A DNA stretch of 64,000 nucleotides from Phyllobacterium sp. OV277 (GCF_900104355.1 NZ_FNIY01000003.1:248001-312000); one strand, 5' to 3'; shown: positions 1-8,496, numbered from the stretch's first letter. Translations and numbers: made by a program. The notes: a model not told the origin generated them from the letters alone.

Positions 1-366
1 CTGTGTGGTGCCAGCAGCGATGAAATCGGTGCGGAACTTGTCGTAACCGCCCAGATCCGAGTCAACGGCCTTTTCGAGAGCGCCCGGAAGCTTCTTGCCG
101 CCGCCGTTCTTTTTCAGCCAATGCCAGAAATGCAGGTGGTTGTAATGCTGGCCGGCATTGTTGAACAGGCCGGCATTCTTGCCATAGGACTGCTTGACGA
201 TCTCTTCGAGCGAGAGATTTTCAAGACCGGCTTCGGCAGCCAGTTTGTTGCCGTTGTCAACATAAGCCTTGTGGTGCTTGTCATGATGATATTCCAGCGT
301 CTCGCGCGACATAAAGGGGGCGAGTGCGTCGTAATCATACGGCAGTGCGGGCAGTTCGAAAGCCAT
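1..366 (-). CDS. sodB: Superoxide dismutase, Fe type (3' end cut by window edge)
   Basis: The first 122 codons of a Fe/Mn superoxide dismutase are visible; the rest lies beyond base 1. The protein disproportionates superoxide to peroxide and oxygen, normally in the cytoplasm. The N-terminal helical-hairpin domain is intact. His27 (in EYHHDKHH) and His77 (in NNAGQHYNH) match the first two metal ligands. The Gln at position 73 in the NNAGQ motif is the usual iron-SOD arrangement, because Mn enzymes supply this Gln from the C-terminal half. The Asp and His ligands of the C-terminal domain are outside the window, so cambialism cannot be judged. The ATG at 364-366 is preceded by a purine-rich GAGGAGA stretch. 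Confidence 0.93.
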   Translation of the reverse strand, partial: MAFELPALPYDYDALAPFMSRETLEYHHDKHHKAYVDNGNKLAAEAGLENLSLEEIVKQSYGKNAGLFNNAGQHYNHLHFWHWLKKNGGGKKLPGALEKAVDSDLGGYDKFRTDFIAAGTTQ

Positions 367-531
367 GGAAGTCTCCTCTTCGATTCAATCTGTGATCGGA
401 ATTGGCACCGGATGTTCCCCATTGCGGGGTGGTGGCCAATCCTGACAAAACCTGCGTTCGTTACATAGGTCCGTATTTCCTCGGGGGCAATGCGGAACGG
501 ATCAATATTTCAGTTTAACCCGTTTTCAGCG

Positions 532-1410
532 TTAAATTTTCGGCGTGGAGTGGGCGAACTCCCAATACAGCTCCCGCGCCTTCTTGGCGATCGGACCCGG
601 CTGAAGGTCACGACCTTCAATACGGGTAACGGGCACAACCTTGGAATGGTTCCCGGTGGAGAAAATCTCGTCAGCGGTCAGGAAATCCTGAACCGTCAAT
701 GTCGCTTGTGTTGTGCGGAAGCCATAATCAGCCAGCACATCGATGGTGCGGGCGCGGGTAATGCCCGAGAGGAATGTGCCATTGGGCGCCGGGGTGAAAA
801 TATGCCCGTCCTTGACCATGAAAATATTGGAGCTACCGGTCTCAGCCACATTACCAAGCATATCGAGAACCAGCGTATTGTCGAAACCGCGCGATCTGGC
901 TTCGAGAATGGCACGGCCATTGTTCGGATAAAGACAGCCCGCCTTGGCATTGGTCGGCATCGTCTCGAAGCTCGGACGGCGGAATGGCGAGACAGTCAGA
1001 GAGAAACCTGTCGGCTCCTGCATGGGCGATTCATAGAGGCTGAGGCAAAAGCGCGTTGAATCCGGATCAGCAGGCACGCCCATATAGCCACCATGCTCGG
1101 CCCAATACATCGGGCGGATATAGACGGCGGTCTTGCCGTCGAATTTCTTCAGGCCATCGCGGGCGAGACCGGCAATTTCATCGGCTCCCATGGTCGGGTT
1201 CAGGCCAAGGGCAAGCGCCGACGCGTTGACGCGGGCGCAATGGCGGTCAAGGTCCGGTGAAACACCTTCAAACCAGCGCCCGCCGTCAAAAACCGACGAT
1301 CCAAGCCACATGGCATGGCTGCGCGGGCCGATCAGGGGAATGTTTCCCTCATGCCAGTCGCCGTCGACATAGGTCCAGGTGATTGATTGCGCTGCTGTAT
1401 TGACTGCCAT
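532..1410 (-). CDS. Class IV (branched-chain-type) aminotransferase
   Basis: This is a 292-residue PLP-dependent fold-type IV aminotransferase, most like branched-chain amino acid aminotransferases, which move the amino group of Leu, Ile or Val to 2-oxoglutarate. The PLP lysine is Lys156 in the TNAKAGCLYPN motif. The conserved NVAETGSSNIF motif, with Glu190 contacting the cofactor, follows. The reading frame stays open 58 codons further upstream, but homology-like sequence begins at the ATG used here (AVNTAAQSITWTYVDG). A D-amino acid or aryl aminotransferase cannot be excluded on motifs alone, so no symbol is given. The gene stands alone, facing away from sodB's end. Confidence 0.88.
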   Translation of the reverse strand: MAVNTAAQSITWTYVDGDWHEGNIPLIGPRSHAMWLGSSVFDGGRWFEGVSPDLDRHCARVNASALALGLNPTMGADEIAGLARDGLKKFDGKTAVYIRPMYWAEHGGYMGVPADPDSTRFCLSLYESPMQEPTGFSLTVSPFRRPSFETMPTNAKAGCLYPNNGRAILEARSRGFDNTLVLDMLGNVAETGSSNIFMVKDGHIFTPAPNGTFLSGITRARTIDVLADYGFRTTQATLTVQDFLTADEIFSTGNHSKVVPVTRIEGRDLQPGPIAKKARELYWEFAHSTPKI

Positions 1411-1693
1411 GAAAGTGATTCCGCTGCTGTGTGTCTGTTGCCCTATCGAAGGGTTATTCAACCGCAAGGTCAATGCTTCTGGCACGAATGGAAGCAATTT
1501 ACGACAAACACAACGCCTAATCGGTGCTTTTTGAGGGCTGAAACCACGCATCCCATACTTTCGTTGAATTGCGTATGGGCACATAGCGGATCACAAATTG
1601 GTGTGCAGCTTTGATACGGGTGTCAGTTCCGGCGTTAAAAGCTGTGCAAGCCGCCGCGTCAGTTATCCCTCACCCCCGCTCGCGCGGTCGGCT

Positions 1694-1719
1694 GGCAGGC
1701 CCCGTTCGCGGGGCCTGCC
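1694..1719. repeat. Strong GC-rich hairpin in intergenic region
   Basis: The 11-base arms GGCAGGCCCCG and CGGGGCCTGCC enclose a TTCG loop with no mismatch. On the plus strand a T-rich stretch (CTTCTTATTCT) follows, so it could act as a terminator for plus-strand transcription. No plus-strand gene precedes it, so its purpose is unclear. The rest of 1411-1803 holds the upstream region of the aminotransferase and the terminator of the transpeptidase gene. Confidence 0.6.
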
Positions 1720-1748
1720 CTTCTTATTCTCGCCAAAGCACTGGCAAA

Positions 1749-1783
1749 CAAAAAGGCCGAAGACGTGACGTCTCCGGCCTTTC
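1749..1783 (-). terminator. Rho-independent terminator of the L,D-transpeptidase gene
   Basis: Read on the minus strand, AAAGGCCG and CGGCCTTT flank an inner GAGACG/CGTCT pairing with one mismatch, and a run of five T follows. It lies about 20 bases past the stop of the YkuD gene. Confidence 0.8.
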
Positions 1784-1803
1784 ATGAGTGCAGCGCCTAA
1801 AAC

Positions 1804-2514
1804 CTACATGACCAGAATTGGGGTCTTGTTTGGCACGCGATCATAGAGATCAATAATGTCCTGATTGATCAGACGCACGCAGCCCGAAGAGACTGCCTTG
1901 CCGATGGACCACCATTCCGGCGATCCATGCAGACGGTACAGCGTATCCTGACCGTTCTGGAAGATGTAGAGCGCGCGGGCGCCGAGCGGGTTGGTCAAGC
2001 CGGGCTGCATACCGCCATTGCGGGCGCTGTACTGCACCAGTTCAGGCTGACGGGCGACCATCTCATCCGGTGGTGTCCATGTCGGCCAATGGCGCTTCCA
2101 CTGGATGACTGCGCGGCCGGACCAGGCAAAGCCCTCACGGCCGATGCCGACGCCATAGCGGATCGCCTGACCACCTTCGCGCACCAGATAAAGAAACTTG
2201 TTGCTGGTATCGACGACGATGGTGCCGGGCTGTTCGCCGGTCGGGTCCTGAACGATCTGACGCAGATAGCGCTTGTTCATTCTTTTGATCGGAATGGCTG
2301 GCAGCTGATAGCCGTCATCCTCACGCGCCGCATACATGGCATCGTAGGAGCCAAATGCAGGATCAACATCAGCCTGCGGCGAAAGCGGCTGGCCATTATC
2401 ATCGACCTGAATAACCGGCATATCCGGGATTGCGGCACATCCGGCAAGGCCGACGGCCGCTGTTGCGGTCAATGCAGTCAGGAAACCGCGGCGGGAAATC
2501 GTGTTTTGCATCAT
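1804..2514 (-). CDS. L,D-transpeptidase (YkuD domain), Tat-type lipoprotein
   Basis: The 236-residue protein is predicted to cross-link peptidoglycan stems, or attach proteins to them, in the periplasm. The N-terminus combines a twin-arginine motif (SRRGFLTA, Arg8-Arg9) with a lipobox LAGC whose Cys26 would be lipidated. This suggests Tat export followed by lipidation. The C-terminal YkuD domain holds the catalytic signature, with His196 in HGSPEWW and Cys212 in SSGCVRL. Two adjacent ATG codons start the frame (2512-2514 and 2509-2511), and either may be used. A terminator follows directly. Confidence 0.93.
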   Translation of the reverse strand: MMQNTISRRGFLTALTATAAVGLAGCAAIPDMPVIQVDDNGQPLSPQADVDPAFGSYDAMYAAREDDGYQLPAIPIKRMNKRYLRQIVQDPTGEQPGTIVVDTSNKFLYLVREGGQAIRYGVGIGREGFAWSGRAVIQWKRHWPTWTPPDEMVARQPELVQYSARNGGMQPGLTNPLGARALYIFQNGQDTLYRLHGSPEWWSIGKAVSSGCVRLINQDIIDLYDRVPNKTPILVM

Positions 2515-2742
2515 TGAACCAATTTAGCGGTGGGAGATGGGTTGCGAGATAACGTGGATCGGGTTTACCGCCCTTAAACGCACATAAATTGTGGCAGCGA
2601 ACCGTTGGCAATAGGGCATAAACAAGGCGATGAGCCGAGTGTTGCGCTGCCGCAACAGAAACGCCATGTGCAAGCTGTTTTGGCCGTTCAACAGCCGATA
2701 AACAATTTGTGAGGCCATACTGCCCTCGCCGTTCTGCCCGAC

Positions 2743-3639
2743 TCACTTGATATCATAACGGAAATCAGAGACTCCCGGCAGATCGGCAATCTCCTTCAAG
2801 GGCACGCCGCTGGGCTTGCCTCTGACATAGCGATCCATGAACGCGAGACTGGTCTCGATAATCCGCTTGCGTGTGAACAGACCGAGGTCCGTCCATGTCA
2901 GATGACCAGCGCCAGTGAACTCGACATAATATTTCGGCCCTTTTGACAGATCATACCCGCCGCCCGGCCTTCGCACCTTGGGTGTTACAAAGATATCGCG
3001 CGTTCCGCCCTGATACATAACCGGCGCTTCCAGATGCTGCAGGGAGTCTTTATCAAGATAGGGGCCGACATAGGGCGACAGGGCAAGCGTTGCCTTGACA
3101 CCGGGAATGCGCCAGCTTGGCCGGGCACCGCTCATGCCCAGCACGGTATAGCCGCCAAGCGAGTGGCCAACGAGACCCATCTCGTTCCAGTTGATCCTGC
3201 TGTTCCATTGCCGGTCGCTTTTCAGGGCTGATATGACCTTCTTGAAATCATCGGCGCGGTTGCGGAATGTGGTGTCTTTCCAGCGCTCCGGCTTGCGCAG
3301 GGAAACTTGCGGCTTATCCCAAATGTTCTGATGGCCATTGTTGCACGTCGCATCGCGGTGGTTCGGCGCAAAGACGATGTAACCAGCTTCAGCAAAAGCC
3401 CGCATCAGGAATTTCGATTGGGTCGAACAACCATGAAACCCGTGGGAGAAGAAAATCACCGGCTGGCGCGCCGTCATCGGCTGGTCCGGCTGCCAGACAT
3501 GGACATTGACGCCGCCGATCATCTCTTCGCTGTCTTTGGCAAAGGCCGCACCAGTTGCAGCGAGCAGACCAGCCAGAACAATGGCAATGAATTGAGAAAG
3601 GTTTCGCACAAGGGTATGGGATCGTCTTGCTGTACTCAT
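2743..3639 (-). CDS. Secreted alpha/beta hydrolase (dienelactone hydrolase / PAF-acetylhydrolase-like)
   Basis: The 298-residue serine hydrolase has an N-terminal signal peptide (hydrophobic FIAIVLAGLLAATGAAFA), so it should act in the periplasm. The mature part carries the HGFHG oxyanion-hole motif, the nucleophile elbow GHSLGG, and a late His in GAGHLTW that completes a Ser-Asp-His triad. The frame extends 49 codons upstream, but the ATG at 3637-3639 was chosen because it gives a clean signal peptide. The substrate is unknown. The motif layout resembles chlorophyllase and platelet-activating-factor acetylhydrolase relatives more than a specific esterase. Confidence 0.82.
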   Translation of the reverse strand: MSTARRSHTLVRNLSQFIAIVLAGLLAATGAAFAKDSEEMIGGVNVHVWQPDQPMTARQPVIFFSHGFHGCSTQSKFLMRAFAEAGYIVFAPNHRDATCNNGHQNIWDKPQVSLRKPERWKDTTFRNRADDFKKVISALKSDRQWNSRINWNEMGLVGHSLGGYTVLGMSGARPSWRIPGVKATLALSPYVGPYLDKDSLQHLEAPVMYQGGTRDIFVTPKVRRPGGGYDLSKGPKYYVEFTGAGHLTWTDLGLFTRKRIIETSLAFMDRYVRGKPSGVPLKEIADLPGVSDFRYDIK

Positions 3640-3816
3640 TTTGCCTTGTCCGAAATGTTTGTATGCCGTTCGCTGAACGCAACCCACGCGCAATGGTTGC
3701 GAATGATCGAGAACACAATCGGATGCGGGCATATTTTGGGCACAGGCCTGCGAGAAAGCGAAAGCCGGGCAATGTTCCCATTGCACCGGCTTTTCTATGG
3801 CTGATTCCTGCGCCTG

Positions 3817-5352
3817 TTAGCGGCGACTGAGGCTTCCCAGAATGCCGCGCACCAGCGCGCGGCCAAGCGAACTTCCCACGGAGCGGACGACGGATTTCAT
3901 CGCTGCTTCCGCTACGGTCTGGCGGGCACGGGGCTGACCACCACGCGGGCCCGGCTTGCTGCTGCCACCGCCCAGAATATCCGGCAGGCTCCAGCCGCTG
4001 GTGCTATCTGCTTCCTGCTCTTTTGCTGCTTCTGCCTCGGTCTGAGTCTGGGCCGCCTTCTTCTGCAGGATTTCATAGGCGGATTCGCGGTCGACCATTG
4101 TGTCATACTGGCCAGCAACCGGGCTGCCGGTGATGAGCTTTTGCCGCTCATCCGGTGTCAGCGGCCCGATGCGTCCCGATGGCGGGCGGATCAATGTACG
4201 CTGCACGACTGATGGCACACCCTTGTCTGCCAGTGTCGAAACCAGCGCTTCACCCGTCGCCAGATTGGTAATGGCCGCGAAAGTATTGAAATCCGGGTTG
4301 GGGCGGAATGTATCAGCAGCCGTCTTCACTGCATTCTGCTCACGCGGCGTATAGGCACGCAGCGCATGCTGAAGGCGGTTGCCAAGCTGCGCCAGCACCG
4401 TTTCCGGCACATCAAGCGGATTCTGCGAGATGAAATAGACGCCGACGCCCTTGGAGCGGATCAGGCGCACGACCTGCTCGACACGATCGAGCAGAGCTTT
4501 AGGCGCTTCATTGAAGAGAAGATGCGCTTCGTCAAAGAAGAACACGAGACGCGGCTTTTCCGGATCGCCGATTTCAGGCAGTTCCTCGAAAAGCTCGGAC
4601 AGAAGCCAAAGCAGGAATGTTGAATAAAGCCGTGGATTCATCATCAGTTTGTCGGCTGCCAATACGCTGACCACACCGCGGCCATTGGTATTGGTGCGCA
4701 TGATATCGGCAATCTTGAGGGCCGGTTCGCCAAAAAATTTCGTGCCGCCCTGCTGTTCAAGCACCAGCAGTGAACGCTGGATCGCACCAACTGATGGCTT
4801 TGTCACATTGCCGTAACGCGCGGAAATTTCCTCGGCGCGCTCGGCAATGTTGACCAGCAAGGATTGCAGATCCTTCATGTCGAGCAGCAGCAGCCCCTCT
4901 TCATCGGCGATCTTGAAGGCAATATTCATGATGCCTTCCTGTGCGTCGGTGAGATTCATCAGGCGCGAGAGCAGCAGTGGGCCCATTTCCGAAATGGTGG
5001 CGCGGATCGGATGGCCCTGCTCGCCGAAAATATCCCAGAAAATAACCGGCGAGGCATCAAGATCATAGGGATCAAGCTTCACATCGGCGGCGCGCTTGAC
5101 GAGGAAATCCTTCGCCTCGCCCTTGGCACCGATACCCGACAGATCGCCCTTGATATCAGCGCAGAAAACCGGAACACCAGCGCGCGAAAAACCTTCGGCC
5201 AGCACCTGCAGCGTCACGGTCTTGCCTGTGCCCGTTGCGCCGGTGATCAGCCCATGCCGGTTGCCGTATTTCAATAGCAGGGCTTCGGCCTGTTGATAGC
5301 TGTCATCGGGTTTGCGGCTCGCACCAAGGAAGATTCTGTCGTCAGCTGCCAT
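3817..5352 (-). CDS. HerA-like ATPase / DUF853 family helicase-like protein
   Basis: The 511-residue P-loop ATPase belongs to the HerA/FtsK-like superfamily (DUF853, COG0433). Walker A is GATGTGKT at residues 38-45, and Walker B is the VFFFDEAHLLF stretch in the middle. A final ~70 residues are low-complexity, Gln/Ala-rich and then Gly/Pro/Arg-rich, which is common in this family. Members are widespread in proteobacteria and annotated as helicases, but a cellular role is not established. A ribosome-binding AGAGGA lies about 8 bases before the ATG. The gene is convergent with nothing; the next gene on its left is the hydrolase in the same direction. Confidence 0.9.
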   Translation of the reverse strand: MAADDRIFLGASRKPDDSYQQAEALLLKYGNRHGLITGATGTGKTVTLQVLAEGFSRAGVPVFCADIKGDLSGIGAKGEAKDFLVKRAADVKLDPYDLDASPVIFWDIFGEQGHPIRATISEMGPLLLSRLMNLTDAQEGIMNIAFKIADEEGLLLLDMKDLQSLLVNIAERAEEISARYGNVTKPSVGAIQRSLLVLEQQGGTKFFGEPALKIADIMRTNTNGRGVVSVLAADKLMMNPRLYSTFLLWLLSELFEELPEIGDPEKPRLVFFFDEAHLLFNEAPKALLDRVEQVVRLIRSKGVGVYFISQNPLDVPETVLAQLGNRLQHALRAYTPREQNAVKTAADTFRPNPDFNTFAAITNLATGEALVSTLADKGVPSVVQRTLIRPPSGRIGPLTPDERQKLITGSPVAGQYDTMVDRESAYEILQKKAAQTQTEAEAAKEQEADSTSGWSLPDILGGGSSKPGPRGGQPRARQTVAEAAMKSVVRSVGSSLGRALVRGILGSLSRR

Positions 5353-5582
5353 GTGGGTTGATCCTCTTCAATGCGATGTCTCGTCCTTCCGATATAAAGG
5401 CCCGATGCCGGAGGGACAATGGTTTACTCGTCGCGTTGTGAATATGATTGAAACAGACGCCGGAATCATTGACGTTTTCATGTCATCTTCCCATGCGACA
5501 ACCGGGCATTCGCCACCCGATCCGGATCAGTCCAATTGATCCAGATTGACGCAGTGGCTTGCAAGGTCGAGAATATCCGCAT

Positions 5583-5598
5583 ATTACGTAAACGTAAT
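5583..5598. promoter_or_regulatory. Dyad element, possible operator
   Basis: The 16-base sequence ATTACGTAAACGTAAT has perfect 7-base arms around an AA centre, about 26 bases before the ATG of the gene at 5624. Its position suggests a binding site of a dimeric repressor in the leader of that gene. No regulator is encoded next to it, so this is inference only. Confidence 0.4.
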
Positions 5599-5623
5599 TC
5601 ATGATAGACGGGAGATTAGGCTC

Positions 5624-5986
5624 ATGGACGAACTTATCGCGCGCATTTCCGCCAATGTTGGCACCGATCCGGAGACGGCACGCAAGGCCGTTGGCCTGAT
5701 TCTGGCATTCCTTGAAAAGGAAGGCCCTGCCAAGGCCTCCGAGCTGATCAGCGGCATTCCGGGTGCAGATGCAGCCATTGCCGACGCAAAAGATGGCGGC
5801 GGCTTCCTATCCGGCCTGATGCCCGGTGTTATGGGCCTCGGCTCCAAGCTGATGGGCGCTGGCCTCGGCATGAGCGAAATCTCCGGTATTTCCAAGGAAA
5901 CCATTGCCTTTGCCCGTGAAAAGGTTGGCAGTGAAACGGTTGACGAAGTCGTCAACTCGATCCCGGGCCTCAGCCAGTTCGTCTAA
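5624..5986 (+). CDS. Small conserved protein, DUF2267/DUF2780-like
   Basis: This 120-residue acidic protein has an amphipathic N-terminal helix (DELIARISANVG) and a central Gly-rich segment (GGGFLSGLMPGVMGLGSKLMG). It ends with the phrase VDEVVNSIPGLSQFV. The pattern of repeated IPG motifs resembles the DUF2267/DUF2780 group of small helical proteins, whose function is unknown. The frame is open further upstream, but the ATG at 5624 has GGGAGA at a good distance. A dyad element precedes it and a terminator-like hairpin follows 38 bases after the stop, inside the next gene. Confidence 0.75.
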   Translation: MDELIARISANVGTDPETARKAVGLILAFLEKEGPAKASELISGIPGADAAIADAKDGGGFLSGLMPGVMGLGSKLMGAGLGMSEISGISKETIAFAREKVGSETVDEVVNSIPGLSQFV

Positions 5987-5991
5987 GACGC

Positions 5992-6306
5992 ATGGCTTTG
6001 CCGCTCACAAAACCTGTTTCAAGCGCGCGCCCTTTGGCGCGCGTTTTTGTTTGTGTACTTGGCATCGGCCTGCTGATTTCCAGCTCCGCCATGGCGGAGG
6101 TGCGTCTGGGCAAGAATGTCCGCATTTTTGGCCATGACTTTTCCCATCGCACCTATAAGCGTGTCGAGATCGAGACCACGCATAAGCGGCCACCCTGGTA
6201 TGGCTGCCGCATTTTTAAAAAGGGCTCAGTCTATCAGGGCCGAACAATTCGCGAGCGCACAGAGATTTGTAATTTGAAGCCTGTGGCAAGGGGGAAGCGG
6301 CGGTAA
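5992..6306 (+). CDS. Small exported protein, unknown
   Basis: The 104-residue protein starts five bases after the previous stop. Residues 14-35 form a hydrophobic signal peptide ending SSAMA, and the mature part is about 70 residues and very basic with two Cys (YGCRIF and EICNL) that could form a disulfide. No family is recognised. The signal-peptide codons coincide with a strong intrinsic-terminator hairpin, so full-length message may depend on read-through or an undetected promoter. No alternative in-frame start lies before the hydrophobic segment. The stop codon merges into a large palindromic repeat. Confidence 0.6.
   Translation: MALPLTKPVSSARPLARVFVCVLGIGLLISSSAMAEVRLGKNVRIFGHDFSHRTYKRVEIETTHKRPPWYGCRIFKKGSVYQGRTIRERTEICNLKPVARGKRR
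6024..6052 (+). terminator. Terminator-like hairpin inside the next coding region
   Basis: CGCGCGCC (6024-6031), a CTTT loop and GGCGCGCG (6036-6043) form a perfect 8-base stem. TTTTTGTTT follows directly. It has the form of an intrinsic terminator for the gene ending at 5986, but it lies within the first 20 codons of the gene at 5992. Confidence 0.7.
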
Positions 6307-6528
6307 TTGCTAAGGTCATAGCCAAGGCTGCAGAACCAGCCTCCTTGCAACCACCCCTCCCCGTCATCCTCGGGCTTGACCCGAGGACCCACGGCCAAGG
6401 GGGATCAAATGAGACCGGATCCACAGCGCATTTTAAATTATGGGTCCTCGGGTCAAGCCCGAGGATGACGGAGAGAGGTGGATTGCAGAGGGTCCGGTTC
6501 TGCAGCCTTGGCTATGACCTTAGCAATT
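6305..6528. repeat. Nested palindromic intergenic element
   Basis: Two perfect inverted repeats are nested. Outer 33-base arms lie at 6305-6337 and 6496-6528. Inner 31-base arms lie at 6361-6391 and 6441-6471; the inner core CTCGGGCTTGACCCGAGG is itself a hairpin. The whole can fold into one long cruciform or RNA hairpin. Such mosaic elements are typical of rhizobial chromosomes. The left arm includes the last two bases of the preceding stop codon. Confidence 0.85.
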
Positions 6529-6547
6529 ATCGTTGCATCCCCACTCT

Positions 6548-6577
6548 CCCTCATGGTGAGCTTGTCGAACCACGAAC
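6548..6577. repeat. Half copy of the CTCACCATGAGGG repeat family
   Basis: This 30-base stretch matches one arm of the complete palindromes at 44449-44578 and 48653-48778. The sequence just left of it (TTCTGCA, then TTAGCAATTATCGTTGCATCC) also resembles the interior of those copies, so it is a half-element whose other arm was replaced by the nested palindrome. Confidence 0.75.
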
Positions 6578-6586
6578 CGGCAGCAT

Positions 6587-6747
6587 TCACCCCCCTCTGT
6601 CCTGTCGGACATCTCCCCCACAAGGGGGGAGATCAGCCTTCAATAGCATCTTGCACAATCTGAACATTTCCGGTTGTGCAAAAGCGTTTATACCAATGTG
6701 ATCTCCCCCCTTGTGGGGGAGATGTCCGACAGGACAGAGGGGGGTGA
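6587..6747. repeat. Palindromic mosaic element, copy 1
   Basis: Perfect 49-base arms at 6587-6635 and 6699-6747, with core GTCCTGTCGGACATCTCCCC, flank a 63-base interior. The interior has its own dyad, TTGCACAA paired with TTGTGCAA. A near-identical element in inverted orientation lies at 44607-44763. The element fills most of the gap before the mctP gene's 3' end and could fold as a very stable transcript hairpin. Confidence 0.9.
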
Positions 6748-6803
6748 AAACTCACCACACGCCCGATCGCACGTAAACTAGCGCACCCAGCACACGCTCA
6801 CTC

Positions 6804-8276
6804 TCAAGCAGGCTTTCTAGCTGGAACCGTCACGAGATTGACGATCACAGCCACCACAATATTGGCGGCCAGTGCCAGAAGCCCGATATAGACAGTAAAC
6901 GGAGCACCGCCGAGGCTGAGTGCCTGTAATGGCTTCAGGCCATTGATCCAGACCAGATAGGTGCCGCCGAAGAAGCCAACGAACCAACCAGCCAGCAGAC
7001 CGGGTGCGCGGAACCATTTTGAATAGAGGCCGAACACCAGCGCCGGGAGCGTCTGGAGAATCCAGATACCGCCGAGCAATTGCAGATCAAGGGCGAACTG
7101 CGTTGGCAGGAATGCGATCACCAGCAGCGCGCCGATCTTGACGACCAGCGACGTAATCTTGGCGACCTTTGCCTCCCCGGCATCGGTGACATTGGGATTG
7201 ACATAGGCCTTCCAGAAATTGCGGGTGAAGAGGTTGGAGGCACCAATGCTCATCACGGCTGCTGGAACCAGAGCGCCGATAGCAATCGCCGCAAAGGCAA
7301 AACCGGCAAACCAGCTCGGGAACAGGGTCTGGAACAGTGCCGGAACCACCTGATTGGGGCTGGAGACATTGAGATGCGCCGCATGGCCCATATAACCAAG
7401 CAAAGCGAGAAGACCGAGCAGTAGCGTATAGGCTGGCAGCATTACCGCGTTCTTGCGGATGGTATTTCCGCTATTGGAGGCGAAAATACCCGTGAGCGTA
7501 TGCGGATACATGAAGGCCGCCAGCGCTGAACCGAGCGCAAGCGTGGCATAGGCCACATATTGATTGCCACCCAGAAGCAGACTGCCGGAACCCTTTGCCT
7601 GAAACGCCGCGTCGGCTGAGGCGAACACATTGGCATAACCGCCAAGTTTCGACGGGATCAGCGCAACGGCGGTGATCACCACAATATAGATCATGATGTC
7701 CTTGACGAAGGCGATCAGCGCCGGGGCACGCAAACCAGCCGAATAGGTATAAAGCGCAAGAATGATGAAGGCGACCGCCAAGGGCAATTCACCCGTTAAT
7801 CCCAGCGCCTGCAGGACAGTGGCCATACCAACCAGCTGCAGCGCGATATAGGGCATGGTGGCAATCACGCCCGTCAGCGCCACGGCAAGCTCAAGCCCGC
7901 GCGAACCATATTGCCCGAACACCACGTCACCGGCAGTCACATAGCCATTGTCCTTGGCGCGCTTCCACAAAAGCGGCATCACCATGAATACAAAGGGGTA
8001 GACGACGATTGTATAGGGCAATGCGAAGAAACCGTAGGCACCCACCGCATAGACCAGTGCCGGAACCGCGATTATCGTATAGGCGGTGTAAAAATCGCCA
8101 CCAACGAGAAACCATGTGATCCACGTACCGAAGTTTCGGCCACCCAAACCCCATTCATCAATATGGTCCATGGTCTTTGGCGCACGCCAGCGCGAGGCGA
8201 CGAAGCCAAGAATGGTGACAAGCGCAAAGAAGAAAACAAAAATCGAAATGGCTACCGGATCAAGATTAGTCGTCAT
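6804..8276 (-). CDS. mctP: Monocarboxylate permease, sodium:solute symporter family (MctP-like)
   Basis: The 490-residue inner-membrane transporter has about 13 hydrophobic helices and the sodium:solute symporter fold. The segment GGRNFGTWITWFLVGGDFYTAYT is characteristic of the MctP group, which takes up lactate, pyruvate and similar monocarboxylates in Rhizobium. The ATG at 8274-8276 overlaps the last codons of the upstream DUF3311 gene by 11 bases, so translation is probably coupled. The longer frame upstream was not used because it lies entirely in that gene. No two-component regulator gene is visible nearby. Confidence 0.88.
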   Translation of the reverse strand: MTTNLDPVAISIFVFFFALVTILGFVASRWRAPKTMDHIDEWGLGGRNFGTWITWFLVGGDFYTAYTIIAVPALVYAVGAYGFFALPYTIVVYPFVFMVMPLLWKRAKDNGYVTAGDVVFGQYGSRGLELAVALTGVIATMPYIALQLVGMATVLQALGLTGELPLAVAFIILALYTYSAGLRAPALIAFVKDIMIYIVVITAVALIPSKLGGYANVFASADAAFQAKGSGSLLLGGNQYVAYATLALGSALAAFMYPHTLTGIFASNSGNTIRKNAVMLPAYTLLLGLLALLGYMGHAAHLNVSSPNQVVPALFQTLFPSWFAGFAFAAIAIGALVPAAVMSIGASNLFTRNFWKAYVNPNVTDAGEAKVAKITSLVVKIGALLVIAFLPTQFALDLQLLGGIWILQTLPALVFGLYSKWFRAPGLLAGWFVGFFGGTYLVWINGLKPLQALSLGGAPFTVYIGLLALAANIVVAVIVNLVTVPARKPA

Positions 8277-8463
8277 AGCTGGTGCTCCGATAAACAATCC
8301 AGGTGATCAATGCAGTCAGCGGCACGAAGGCGAGCTGATACCAGTAAAAGAAGGGGAAGCCGAGCAGTTCAGGTTCGCGGAAATTATAGAAGGGAACCCA
8401 GAGCAGCCCGATATAAGGAATCACAAGCAGCCACAATATGGCCCTTTTTGAACCTTTTTCCAT
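8266..8463 (-). CDS. DUF3311 small membrane protein, partner of MctP
   Basis: The 65-residue protein has two transmembrane segments (ILWLLVIPYIGLLWVPFY and WYQLAFVPLTALITWIVY) with the WVPFYN motif typical of DUF3311. Such proteins are encoded directly before sodium:solute symporters and are presumed small subunits. Two in-frame ATG codons exist further upstream, but AGAGGA stands 8 bases before the ATG at 8461-8463, which decides the start. The stop overlaps the mctP start. Confidence 0.85.
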   Translation of the reverse strand: MEKGSKRAILWLLVIPYIGLLWVPFYNFREPELLGFPFFYWYQLAFVPLTALITWIVYRSTSYDD

Positions 8464-8496
8464 GGATATGTCCTCTTGAAATTGCATTGTGAGGCA

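Noticed and set aside
490-1059. Long plus-strand frame opposite the aminotransferase gene
   Set aside because: It is an antisense shadow with no ribosome-binding site; the minus strand encodes a clear enzyme over the same bases.
1694-1719. Riboswitch or small RNA
   Set aside because: Only one simple hairpin is present with no surrounding conserved structure or promoter.
1927-2517. Plus-strand frame of 196 codons
   Set aside because: It is the shadow of the L,D-transpeptidase gene and lacks any recognisable pattern.
6305-6747. Insertion sequence
   Set aside because: There is no transposase frame between the arms, so the elements are non-autonomous palindromes rather than an IS.
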